From: Hypericum androsaemum
Lineage: Eukaryota; Streptophyta; Magnoliopsida; Malpighiales; Hypericaceae
Reading direction: 5' to 3'
DNA length: 64,000 nucleotides
NCBI GenBank assembly: GCA_963995505.1
Contig: OZ023182.1
Location: 13,682,619 to 13,746,618 of the forward strand
The first letter of the stretch is position 1. The number at the start of each line of letters is the position of its first letter. The notes under the pieces were generated by a model. That model did no database searches, had not been told where the DNA came from, and saw nothing but the letters and a program-made list of their open reading frames with translations. The translations under genes and the position numbers were made by a program. Shown in pieces: positions 23,547 to 34,421 of this stretch.

Positions 23547-25234
23547 TTACAGAGGGATCTCGCCGCTGTCGGCTATCACAACCTTGCTCTTCGGTGTGCC
23601 ACTCTGTTTTCCTTCGGCTTCGACCTTGTAGACCACGTCCATTCCGGATACCACCTTACCGAACACAACGTGTTTGCCATCCAACCTGAACATAGATGAA
23701 AAAGAATAGGATCGTTACAGTCTGTAGATGTCACTGTTTTGCAAGAAAGCAGCGAGTGCTTCAAAGAGCTTGAGCGTGTAACTACCAGCTGGTTGTAACA
23801 GTCGTGATAAAGAACTGTGAGCCATTTGTGTCTCGACCAGCATTCGCCATCGAAAGAAGACCTGTGGAGAACACATATCAACAAGCTTCTCATTAGATTT
23901 CGTAGTTCTTTGTATGCTTGGATTAGATAATTGGCATCGGTTATGTTTGCACAACAATATCCTACCAGGTCCAGTGTGCTTCAACTTGAAGTTCTCATCA
24001 GCAAACTTCTCCCCGTAAATTGATTCTCCACCCCTTCCATCACCAAGGGTGAAATCACCTCCCTGGATCATGAAGCTAGGAATGATCCTGTGGAACGCAC
24101 TGCCCTTGTAGTGAAGAGGCTTTCCACTCTTTCCAATGCCCTTTTCCCCTGTAACGGAAAATAACAACCAGATATATCAGAAAAAGCCCCACAACAAGCA
24201 CAGCCAATACTCCATCCTTTTCTTGAATTCAGTCTGTTTCTTTCGTCAAGTCGAAAATGACCACTTAAGTTCAATTGAAAAGCATCATGAAGAATGGTCG
24301 GTCATCTCCCCGTCAGATTAAAAACCATCAGATTACCACAGAAACCAAAGTTAAGTTTGAAGAGCTCGCATCAACATTACCAGTGCATAGAGCGCGGAAG
24401 TTTTCTGCACGAGGAAACATGCCGAACATATTAGCATCAGTGTAGAAGAAATCAACACAAATAGTTTAAAATACTCGCCAGTTAGAGTTGTCATCCATTA
24501 CCTGCAGTCTTAGGAACTGCTTTTCCAAAGAGACCAATAACAATCCGACCTGATTCAGGAATCTCTTTAGTCCCCAATACAATAAAGCACAACCAAACAC
24601 AAGAACATCGGGTTCCTCCCTCTATTCACATCTCATGATCATCGACACCCAACAGTCCGATTCTAAACCAGAACCAAAACCCAACTCCGAGTTACCCGTC
24701 CCAAACGAAAACAGAACCACGGGTGAAATAGGTTATCCTTCCCAATATCCACACGGTATCAGATCCCAACCCTATACCTCATGACAGGGAAGGAAAATCC
24801 AGTTCAAGATTCTCGATTTCGCGGGGCCCCACGGGGGGAGCCTACTGAGTTTCAATTCATAAGCTGAAACCCGTGACCATGAAAAACCCTAATCCGTAAT
24901 TCACCTAACAGATTGCAACCCTATATATACCTTGGCTAGTGATCGACCAAATAAAAATCGAAAAGGGAATACGAAAGGAAGGGATACCGGCAGGCTTCCC
25001 GGCGATCTCGACATCGAAAAACACCTTACTAGTGATCTCCTTCAGATCATCCTGAGATTTCTTAGCCTGATAATAATAAACAAGAGAAACCCATCAGAAA
25101 AATTGGTCAGTTTAAAAAAAATTAAAAAAAAAACTAGATCTCGTGATTTGGAAACCCAGTACCTGGATTAGAGCTAGGGAACCCAGAACCAGGAAGGCGC
25201 ATAAGAATAATGCATTAGAATCTGATCTCCTCAT
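23547..25234 (-). CDS. CYP20-1: Secretory-pathway cyclophilin, peptidyl-prolyl isomerase (CYP20-1-like)
   Basis: Coding exons: 25234-25163, 25066-24988, 24549-24502, 24404-24381, 24148-23966, 23861-23786 and 23685-23547; all GT-AG, in frame, 206 aa. Residues 1-24 ([20 protein letters not shown]..) form a signal peptide, followed by [15 protein letters not shown] as in CYP20-1. The single cyclophilin domain runs from about 36 to 206. Catalytic-site residues are visible: [14 protein letters not shown] (Arg95, Phe100, Gln103), [14 protein letters not shown], and Trp161/His166 in SWLDGKH. The C-terminus is SGEIPL, without an HDEL signal, so the protein may enter the secretory route without classic ER retrieval. 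It catalyses cis-trans isomerisation of X-Pro bonds. CYP19-4 is the close alternative. Confidence 0.94.
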
Positions 25235-25292
25235 TTCTTTTTTCTTTTTCTTTTTCTTTTTCTTTTTCTTTTTCTTTTTCTTTTTCTTTTTC
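25235..25292 (-). repeat. (CTTTTT)n microsatellite in the cyclophilin 5' leader
   Basis: About nine CTTTTT-type hexamers (GAAAAA on the transcript strand) directly abut the start codon. The run would sit in the 5' UTR just upstream of the ATG and is likely length-polymorphic. An open frame through it giving alternating K/E residues is an artefact. Confidence 0.85.
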
Positions 25293-25415
25293 TATGTCCT
25301 TGGGCGAGTGAAGTGAAGTGTGTTTCTGGGTTTGTTGGGGCTTTAAAGGGGAACCTCTGCTAGGTGTCTTCCGCTTATTGGTTACTTCGCGTTGACGCAG
25401 CGAATCGCCTAGTGA

Positions 25416-25423
25416 CACGTGGC
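25416..25423. promoter_or_regulatory. G-box / ABRE-like motif CACGTGGC
   Basis: CACGTGGC lies about 180 bp upstream of the cyclophilin ATG, in a GC-richer promoter stretch. G-box cores bind bZIP and bHLH factors, and ACGTGGC is the ABA-response core. I found no correctly spaced ER-stress element (CCAAT-N9-CCACG). Confidence 0.4.
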
Positions 25424-25442
25424 GCCAGAATGCCAAATTAAT

Positions 25443-25748
25443 AAATATATATTAAATAATAAAACAGAGAAAATCTTGCTAAATCAATAGCCGCGGGAAG
25501 AAAATTATTAGGGAACATTAGTAATTCTTTTGATATTTACTAATTAATTGCTTATTCGTAGTCTTGAGTGTCTGTACTAATTATTGATGAGGTCTTTAAT
25601 ATTTTAAAAAATATCTTGTCGTCCCGATGTTTGGATAATGGTTGTTTTCATTGATCAATTTACTTTTTTTTATATTTATTTACGGTTTCCAAAAAAATAT
25701 CGGAGACACTGCAATCGATATTGTTGGGTGTAGTTCTTGACTAGGCAT
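25443..25748. other. AT-rich intergenic DNA
   Basis: No gene or defined repeat seen between the cyclophilin promoter and the repeat element that follows. Confidence 0.4.
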
Positions 25749-25760
25749 GTTTTGAGAGCG

Positions 25761-26150
25761 ATCGGATTTGGTCCCGGAGTCCTGTTTTCAGGACTATACT
25801 GGATTCATTTTCAGGCGAATTATTTCATCATAATTGGACGAACTATTGTATCATAACTACGCGAACCAATGCGTGTTTTGAAAAAATTGGGACCGCTTCG
25901 GACGACCTATTACATCATTACTAGGCGACCCATTGCATCATAATTGAGTGAACTATTGTATCATAACTAAGCGAACTAGTGCGTGTTCCAGGAAAAAATG
26001 GGGACCGCTTCGGGCGATCCATTGCATCATAAATGGGTGACTCATTGTATCATAATTGAGCGACCCATTGTATCATAATTGAGCAACCCAGTGCGTATCC
26101 CAGGACGGTCCTGGACAAAAAAAAACATATCGAGTACCAAATTTGGTGCC
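25761..26150. mobile_element. Unclassified element with TATCATAAT-type subrepeats, copy 1
   Basis: Flanked by GTTTTGAGAGCG (25749-25760) and GTTTTGAGAACG (26151-26162), 11 of 12 identical. Ends are related inverted sequences: GGATTTGGTCCCGGAGTCCTG on the left and TTTTGTCCAGGACCGTCCTG on the right, reverse-complemented. Between them are about ten degenerate 20-25-bp subrepeats of the form CGACCCATTGTATCATAATTGAG. The same architecture recurs at 57705-60011. No coding capacity. Confidence 0.55.
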
Positions 26151-26239
26151 GTTTTGAGAACGTTAAAACTTATTTGAATAGTAATAGAAAATTTAATTAT
26201 CTAATGGTAATTAAACAAATTTATGGTTATAGTTTTTTT

Positions 26240-26660
26240 ATGTACGAGAAAGTATGCTATTTTTAAATTTTCCGAATAGAAAATCCTAAGTTGTACGGAA
26301 AGAACAATCTCAAATTTCATAGAGTAGCTCTGATTTTGGTGAAATCCAGTGATAAAATATTATCGAATCACATCAAAAATTTATGGGTTTGTTCCTTAAA
26401 CTTTAAAAAATTCTAGACAATGGTGATTTATTTGCATGTCTTTCAAATTATCCGCGTAATATAGTTTTGGAGGAAAAAGTGTAATCTCATATTTCAAAGG
26501 ACAACACTTGTTATTGGTAAATTCTAACGGTAAAATCTTGTACAATTAAAGTGAAATTTTGTGAGCTTGTTACAAATAATTTGAGAAATATTATGTACAA
26601 TGGAGATCTGATTTTGAGGTCTCTAGAATTGTTTGCGCAATACATTCTGTAGAGTTATGA
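26240..26660. repeat. Degenerate ~177-bp tandem repeat
   Basis: Blocks such as AATCTCAAATTTC, GGTGAAATCC and TCTAGACAATGGTGATTT recur in order about 177 bp later as AATCTCATATTTC, GGTAAATTC and TGTACAATGGAGATCT. Roughly two units, strongly diverged. Confidence 0.5.
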
Positions 26661-27369
26661 AAGTGAATAAAAAGAGGGACAACACGACCAATATAAGTCA
26701 ATTTCGTCTCATTATTATGTTATATTTGTTGGTTATGTACGTATATTATTCTAAGTTGACTTGTAAGATTATTGTTAGACTTCGTAGGGCTCATTTTAGT
26801 TTCATTTGAAATACGTCTAATTTTTTTTTGTTCGTTTGGTTTAGCTTTTATCTTTTGGTCTGGTTGAGAGGTCCGATTATTTAACTAAGGTGCATTTTGA
26901 TGAGATGTTCTTGATGATGTACGACTAGTATATTTGTAATGTGCACGTAGATCATATCAAGATTGTATGTTATATAGGCATAGTAATTATTTGTTCCTCG
27001 TGGAGAGAGTATTCCCTAACGCTAATGTGCTCATGGAGCGTACAGACAAAAGTTGTGTGTTCTAGGTGAGCGTAAGAATATCCAATACTCCTTGTGGGAT
27101 CTTGCCATTCATTAGAGAGTATACTGAAGTTTTAATCGGATTCGGTTTAGTGTTTTGTTTGGAACACCGGTCTTGATTTTAGGTAATCGAAAGAACGTGA
27201 CAATATACGAATAAGGGTTGATCATGACTTTATATACTTCATGAGATTCGATAAAATTTAAATAATTATATTTTTGAGGTCTGAGTCCAATATTACGGTC
27301 GATTCACCAAAGATGAGCGCTCCTTGGAAGCTTACGAGACCCGACCGAATGAGCTTCTACAAGCTTCAC
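26661..27369. other. AT-rich intergenic DNA
   Basis: No gene, RNA or repeat boundary recognised. Confidence 0.35.
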
Positions 27370-27580
27370 GAGCACCCGACCTGAGGGAGTTGTCCCTTCT
27401 TCTCCGAGTGCCCTACCCGAGGGTGATCTTGCTTCTCCTAGCTTCTTCACTTGAGGCAGCTCTCACAACTTCTTCAAGTGTCTGACTGAGGGAACTCTCC
27501 CAGCTTTTTAAAGTGCTCGACCTGAGGGAGCTCTTCCCGCTTCTCCAACTGCCCAGACTTAAGAGTGCTCTCACAAGGTA
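27370..27580. repeat. Imperfect ~36-bp tandem repeats
   Basis: Units of the form GACCTGAGGGAGCTCTTCCC followed by CTTCTCCAAGTG recur five to six times with indels. GC content is above the surroundings. The minus-strand frame 27413-27637 results from the repeats. Confidence 0.6.
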
Positions 27581-28422
27581 AGTTGACGTCCAAACACAGG
27601 CACTTTGATGATAGCCTTGGTCAATCCTCAGCTCCAATCCTTGCTTTCCTTGACATTGGGGTTTACTCGGCTTTCAAATTGCATCAACAAATCATGTATA
27701 ATTTTTTTCTCCAGCAACTCGTTACCTTCTCTCTTATTTTCTACTCTTCTTGTTTCCTTGATTCTATATTTTATTCATTCATTCACGAAATTCTATCAAA
27801 TTTATATGTTATTATATTCTTGCAGCACAAGAAAAGTATCCCTAATAGTTCCTGAAACTATTGAATAAATATATAAGAGCAGCATTCTGCTCCATAAGAA
27901 GGCCACACGGTTTTGCTATGGCTATGCTTCGTTTGCTTCCCATGATGATATATAGTGCTCGATTGGCAGAACTAGTATAGGGGACTTTTTACCGTTTTGC
28001 CTGTTAGAAAATTTTAAAATATATTTAGTTTCAATTACCATTTTAAACTATTTTGAAAGAAATTCTAAATCATGACTTTTAAATTGAATAGATTTATATT
28101 TTCTATAAAAAAAGGTTTCAGTAGCTCTGGCAACTGTTGATAGTTATATTTATAAGTAGGTCTATTATACAATAAATTGATAGTTATATTTATTACGAAG
28201 ATAGATCTGGCAACTGTTGCATACATCCTTTTTTTTTTCCTTTAACCTCAGCATTATTCCAGTAGCTCGGAGTTTTTGATCGATTGGCGTCGAACCATGG
28301 CACGACAGCCTCCGTAGCGAGAACTTATCGACCAACTTATTTCCTCCGCCTCCTCAACGTTTCCCAAGTCTGGCAATTTTATTTATTCAACAAAGTTTGT
28401 GAAATTATTAAATATACCCTAA
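27581..28422. other. Intergenic DNA
   Basis: AT-rich with T-rich runs. No gene seen. The end would contain the 3' UTR of the small secreted-protein gene. Confidence 0.35.
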
Positions 28423-28836
28423 TTATAGAGTGGTAACAATTTCAAATAACCATTTAAAAATAATTGGCAGGTAAAGAGGTGGAAATATAAATTTACCGTG
28501 GGGGTGGAATCTGTCAATAACAGGAACTGCACAACTTGAGGTGCACCCAGAAACGGCTATGGGGGATTTGATAATCAAGCACATCGCGGCGCACGTACCA
28601 AAGCACCATCGACTGATTTTAAAGCTCGACGCGCACTTGAGCGCGCATTTCACATCGCATAGAGCCTTGTGAGAACGATCATGATGGTTATGGTCGTCGT
28701 CGTGGTGCCCGGACCCGGACCCGAACCCGAACCAGCTAGGTCGAGAATAGTCCTCCTTGGCTGTGATCGCAGAATATTGTAACATCGGCAAAATGATTGT
28801 AAACAGTACTAGGAGCCCCTTTGCACTTGTGCCCAT
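28423..28836 (-). CDS. Small secreted cysteine-rich protein
   Basis: A single 137-codon frame with ATG at 28836. Residues 1-26 (KGLLVLFTIILPMLQYSAITA core) look like a signal peptide. A Gly/Asp/His-rich linker follows (SGSGHHDDDHNHHDRSH), then eight cysteines in the pattern CxxxCxxxC-(8)-CxxxCxxxC-(11)-CxxxC. The alternating CxxxC spacing resembles plant thionin-like and other helical-hairpin Cys-rich families, but I cannot name the family. The C-terminal 30 residues are hydrophobic and could be intron read-through if a donor lies after the cysteine core. Expected location: apoplast. Expression and function unknown. Confidence 0.6.
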   Translation of the reverse strand: MGTSAKGLLVLFTIILPMLQYSAITAKEDYSRPSWFGFGSGSGHHDDDHNHHDRSHKALCDVKCALKCASSFKISRWCFGTCAAMCLIIKSPIAVSGCTSSCAVPVIDRFHPHGKFIFPPLYLPIIFKWLFEIVTTL

Positions 28837-29612
28837 GCCTCCCCTTATTTTACTTTCTAAGTTGTTCTAAGCGGTTCTTTTAAGTTGTGGTGGTACAAAG
28901 AAACTGAAGTGATTGGCAGTGATTTATGGAGAGCCTCAGGTGGATTGCTTTGGTAAGTAAAATTAATGAGAAGAAATCAACTTAGATTTTTGCAGATATG
29001 GTCCAAATCTGGAGTAGCCGAAAATATGAAGGAAATGACTATGTATTGGATCGTAATACAAAAGTAACTCTCTTTTTTAACTGAATGACATTTATTGAGT
29101 ATAATATTATGTAATAAAGATAAAATATCTCTTTTTACTTACTCAAAAAGTCAAATGAACACTAGACAACCATTTTTTAGTGATCGATGACACCTCATCA
29201 TCTTACGTTACGTCTTTATTATCTTAAATACGCTACATTATTTTTAAGATAAAAATAAAGGCGCACAAAATCCTTTAAACCTATCCCCCAGACATGTTTT
29301 TTTTGTCGCGAGTAGGACATAAAACATGTTAATTTATAGATATGAGCTTTGACTTTTCTTTCAAAACAAAATCAAGGTGGACTATCAAGAAAACCAGAAA
29401 GAGACCTGGATCATAATCATCACGAACAATCTAGTTTAGGGTTTATGAATAAGCCACATAGCGCATGATATATAGGAACACGATAGGCAGATGTGGTTCA
29501 TGAATTATTGGGGTTAACACAAAGGGAACCGAGGGACGAATGAATCAAGGTGAGGCAGAAATAAGAAAGGAATGAAAAGGCAACAACATCAAAGAAGAAG
29601 ATAGAAAACGAC
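28837..29612. other. Intergenic DNA upstream of the secreted-protein gene
   Basis: The first 200 bases should hold the promoter of the minus-strand Cys-rich gene; no confident TATA box. The rest is AT-rich up to the copia target site. Confidence 0.4.
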
Positions 29613-29617
29613 AGTAC

Positions 29618-29838
29618 TGAAAAACGCAAGGAGCTTATATTCTCATTAATCAACCTCACGTATATATAGAAGGTCTAGGTTATCCTCAACAGCAGCCTAG
29701 CCTGATATGTATTTTCCTATTCTAAATATATATTTTTCTAATTACATGTACACAATCAACGGATGTCTACAGATCCCAACTTGCTGTCCTTATCTTGACT
29801 CCATGCAAATGGGGACGTGACTTGCGTAACACGTAACA
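29618..29838 (-). repeat. 3' LTR of the minus-strand copia
   Basis: 221 bp, starting TGTTACGTGTTACGC and ending GCGTTTTTCA on the minus strand. It differs from the 5' LTR by several substitutions and lacks an 8-bp block present there (CCGCTAGG region). Confidence 0.88.
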
Positions 29839-29845
29839 CTCCCCC

Positions 29846-32800
29846 TCAAATTGGTGTGTGCAAGTTAGCAACGCCCAACTTGCACAATAACTGACGAACC
29901 TGCTCCTTTCCAAGCACTTTAGTGAATATGTCCGTCAGCTGATCTTTCGTAGCGATCTTCCAAGGCATTATCTCATTCATGATGATACATTCTCGAACGA
30001 AATGACAATCCATCTCCACGTGCTTCGTTCGTTCATGGAACACTGGGTTCAGTGCGATGTGCAATACCGCTTGGTTATCACAATATAACATTGTTGCCTC
30101 CTCTTAGTACATTCCCAATTCGCGCATCAACCATCATAGCCAAATGACCTCACTAACCGTGCTGGCCATTGCTCGATACTCTACCTCCGCTGACGACCTT
30201 GCAACCACAGACTGCTTTTTACTACGCCAAGAAACCGATGATCCTCCCAATGTTACAAAATAGCCGGTTCAAGAATGCCTCGTAGTGGGACATCCTCCCC
30301 AATCCGTGTCGTAATATGCTACTAGCGATGCTCCCCCATCTGCCCAAAGCATAATACCTTGTCCAGCTGTGGCCTTTAAGTATTCGACCACCCGATCTGC
30401 TGCTTGCATGTGTTCTTCCCGTTGCGAATTAACAAACTGGCTTAGCACCCTTACCGCATAGGACAAGTCTGGACGCGTCACCACCAGATACATTAAACGT
30501 CCAATCAACCTGCGGTACCTTTTTGGATCGGCCACCTCTTCCCCTTGATCAGAAGCAAGGCGATGGTTCTGCTCTATTAGAAAATCAGCCAGTCTGCTTC
30601 CCTCCTTTCCACACTCCTTTAATATGTCAAGGGTATACTTCCTTTGGCTAAGAACCAACGCTTCAGACGTCCTAGCCGCTTTAATCCCCAGGAAGTATTT
30701 GAGAGATCCTAGGTCCTTAATTCTGAACAGCTTATCCAGATACCTCTTGATCTGCTGAATTGTTTCCCAATCAGTGCCGATAATTATGACATCATCTACA
30801 TAGATTAGGGCCATAATCACGGCATGTCTTCTTCAATAGATAAACAACGAATGATCAGCCTGTGACGGCACAAACTCTATCCAGGGCACCAGCAAACTTA
30901 ATGTACCAGCTCCTCGACGCTTGTCGTAACCCATACACAGATTTCTTCAACCGACAAACTCTTGTGTCACCAGGTCTACCAAAGCCTTGAGGTATTTTTA
31001 AATAGACTTCTTCTTGTTAGTCTCCATGGAGGAATACATTATTCACGTCCAACTGTTGGATAATCCACCCTTTTTTTACCACCATCGCCAACAAATAGCG
31101 TAGGGTTACCAGCTTCGCCACCGGCGTGAATGTCTCGTAAAAATCCACTCCTTCTACTTGGGTAAAACCCCTGGCCACCAGCCTCGCCTTATACCTCTCC
31201 ACCTCTCCGTTAGGTTTAAACTTGACCTTATAAATCTATTTTGAATCGACCACCTTCTTTCCTTTAGGTAGCCTTTGTAAAGACGAGGTGACATTAGATT
31301 CCAATGCTTCTATCTCCCTCTTCATAGCGTCCCTCCAATGTTTGTGCCTGACCGCCTTGTAAAAACTTCTCGGATCATCATGCGATGTGATGGCCACAAG
31401 TAACACCTTATGTACATCAGAAAAATTATTGTAACTGACAAAGTGAGCTAAAGGATATACCGTGGAGCAGGCCAAAGGTTGGGCAGGTTGTCGTGACACT
31501 ATGGAGGGGGGTAATGACACTTCAAAGTCTTCTAAGTGTTGTGGTGGTTTTCGGTTCCTCTTCGGGTGGGTCTCCGATTGTGAAGCAATGACCAAGTCTC
31601 TGCATGGGGATGCATCCCCTATTCGCTCAGTTTCCCTTTAATCTGTGTGATCATCATGTACCCTAATTTCAGTGCTTCCAGCTCCCCCTTCGTCAGGCAT
31701 TAAAGTAGACTGCACCATCTCATTCTCTTCCTCTACAACGACATTACGGTCTGTGCCAGCCGACCCTGTTTGATCACCTGACCTTCGAACATCAGTCGTA
31801 GTGGTCCGAGTGAACGAAAATTCTTGTTCCAAAAATACCACATCCCGAATGATTATGACTTCTCTGGTCTCCAAGTTATAAAGTTTATATCCCTTTTGCC
31901 TTGAGGGATAACCAAGAAACACACACTTTATCCCCCTTTGCGCGAACTTGTCACTTGTGTGCTGATGTGCGTACGCCAAGCAACCAAAACTGCATAGGGG
32001 ATTGTAACTTGCTGGCTTCCCGAGCATGATCTCGTACGGTGTTTTGTTGCTTATTGTTGTAGATGGTAGCCGATTAATCAGATAAACTACCGTCAACACG
32101 CATTCGCCATAAAATTCCACTGGGAGGTTGGTATGGAACCGGAGAGCACGGGGTATTTCTAGGATGTGTCTATGTTTTTGCTCGATGACCCTATTTTGCT
32201 GGGGTGTGTTGATGCAAGATGCCTGTAAGATCACTCCCATTTCGGCATAGAACTTTAGCATTGCAAGCAACTTGAATTTAGCTCCATTGTCGCTCTGGAG
32301 TCTCTTTATTCGTACACCAAATTGAGTATGCACCATGGTGTAAAATACACGCAAAAGCTCCCCGACTTCCGACTTGTGCTGCATCAAGTATACCCAAACT
32401 CCCCTACTATAGTCATCCACTATGGTAAGGAAAAATCATGCACCAGTTAAAGAGCTTGTGCAATACGGACCCCATATGTCACAATGTATCAAATCAAAGC
32501 AGGCACTTGTCTTTATTAAATTAGGTACGAAAGGAACACGTGTTTGTTTTGCACGTAAACAAGAATCACAATGCTGAAAATCTATGGAAACTATCTTATC
32601 TCGAACAAGAGGTACATGATTCATCTTGTCCTTTGATGCCAAAGCTGAAAATTATCGCGCCCTTGAACAGTCATTACCACCCTGCCGTCTTGCATCATGC
32701 TGAGGTAGTAAAGCCCGTCACAACCCCTACCTTGACCAATAGGCCTCCTCTTTGGTAAGTCATATACAAGGCAAGAGTTGGAAGTAAAAGTGAATACACA

Positions 32801-34134
32801 ATTCAAGTCTTTCGTCATACGACTAACCGAAAGTAAATTGCACTTAAATTCTGGGATAAAAAGGACACGATCTAAAATAATCTTGTCATTTAGCTTCACT
32901 TTTCCTCTTCCACGAACTGGGACATGAGTGCCATTTGGTATCTTAACCGGTTGATGTTCAATCATCTCAATCGGTTCCTGAAATAAATTTTGATCCGACA
33001 CTATATGATCGGTAGCTCCCGAATCGATAATCCACTCTTATGTTCAGAATGTCTTACCAGCCATGTTGATGGTTGGTTCTGTAAAAGATGGACTTAGCTT
33101 ACTGTCTCCGCTATCCGCAGTCAAGAATTTCATCAAGTTTGAATATTGGTCCTTGGAAAGACCAGGCATGGGGCTGTTCTCATGCGAGACATGTGCAGTT
33201 CTAGAACGTGTGCCTCATGCGGACTGAATCTTCCCTTGCTTCAGAAGATTTTCTCGCTGTCCACGCTTGACCCATCCAGGAGGGTAACCAATCAATTCAA
33301 AATATTGATCGTCACTATGTCCAAGCTTTTCGCAATGATCGCATCTCATCTTCTCACCCTTTGGTGCTTTTCGCTGATTGCTTGTTCTTTCTCCGCCAAC
33401 CTGGAAGACCGCTTCATCAACTTGTCATGCACTGGAGAGATTCCTTTGGTGCTCGTCCTCCGCTACGATTCTAAGACTCATCTGTGTCATCGTACTCAAG
33501 ATCTGAGTCTTCACCACTTGGAAACTTTCATCCAAGCCCATTAGGAAATCATAAAGATGCTCTTTTTCTCTTATCGCAGCCATTTGTTTGGGCAAGTCCC
33601 ACTTGCAGCTTCGGCAAGTGCATCGAGGCAGATTTCCTGTATTTCATCCCACAACCCCTTCACCTTGGTGTAGTAGGGCTGAAATAGAAAGTTTGTCCTG
33701 CCTTAGTTGTGCTACCGCTCGTCTGAGTTCATAGGCTCGAGGTGCACTTCCTTTCCCAAAATATTCTTCAAGATCGAACCAGATCTCGGCTGCCGTCGTG
33801 GCATATCATATGCTGGAACGAATCTCCTTTTCCATTGCACTCTTCAACCATCCTTCAGCATGGTGTCACAGCGCATCCACAGCAGATATTCAACTGACGT
33901 TGTCGCCGGTCGTGGTATGGTGCCATCCACAAACCCATACTTATTTTTTACATACAGAGTATTCATCATATCGGCAACCCGCTCTCCATACTTGCCGTCA
34001 TTGAGTAAATCGCTCAAGAACATATGCCCCGGGTTGTCGGACGCATGTATGTAGTACGAGGACTGTGAGTCAACAGCACCAGGACAACATGGTTGCGGAT
34101 CTTTCCTCCACATCACTGCTCGTCTAGCTTTCAT
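29846..34134 (-). pseudogene. Copia gag-pol remnant
   Basis: Gag at 34134-33844 (DNPGHMFLSDLLNDGKY) with a zinc-knuckle remnant near 33340 (CDHCEKLGH). Protease motif WIIDSGATDH near 33030, broken by a stop just upstream. GAG-pre-integrase and an HCD-type segment at 32640-32440 (SCLRAKQTRVPF). Integrase core at 32420-31900 (MDDYSRGVWVYLM, SDNGAKF, NTPQQNRVIEQKH). RT N-part at 31202-31017 ([26 protein letters not shown]) and RT C-part at 30820-30269 with the catalytic YVDD intact. RNase H at 30091-29846 (LYCDNQAVLHIA). Frameshifts separate most of these blocks. Confidence 0.9.
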
Positions 34135-34187
34135 CTACTCTCGACATGATTTGATGCTAATTTAGATCTCCACTTGCTCTAATACCA

Positions 34188-34416
34188 TGAAAAATGCAAG
34201 GAGCTTATATTCTCATTAATCAACCTCATGTATATATACAAGGTCTAGGTTCCGCTAGGGTTCTCGACAGCAGCCTAGCCTGATATGTATTTCCCTATTC
34301 TGAATATATATTTTCTTAATTACATGTACACAATCAACGGATGTCTACAGATCCCAACTTGCTGTCCTTATCTTAACTACATGCAAATTGGGACGTGACT
34401 TGTGTAACACGTAACA
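34188..34416 (-). repeat. 5' LTR of the minus-strand copia
   Basis: 229 bp, the counterpart of 29618-29838; followed on the minus strand by the primer-binding site TGGTATTAGAGC. Confidence 0.88.
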
Positions 34417-34421
34417 AATAC

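Larger units (their letters stand above)
29618..34416 (-). mobile_element. Ty1/copia retrotransposon, full structure, inactivated
   Basis: Two LTRs (29618-29838 and 34188-34416) bracket a minus-strand interior in copia order gag-PR-INT-RT-RNase H. Flanks AGTAC (29613-29617) and AATAC (34417-34421) match at 4 of 5 bases. The minus-strand primer-binding site TGGTATTAGAGC follows the 5' LTR, and a polypurine tract TTTGAGGGGGAG precedes the 3' LTR. At 4.8 kb it is of normal copia length. Many stops and frameshifts make it non-functional. Confidence 0.92.

Noticed and set aside
25215..25436. Frame with alternating Lys/Glu as a charged protein
   Set aside because: Artefact of the hexamer microsatellite in the cyclophilin leader and promoter.
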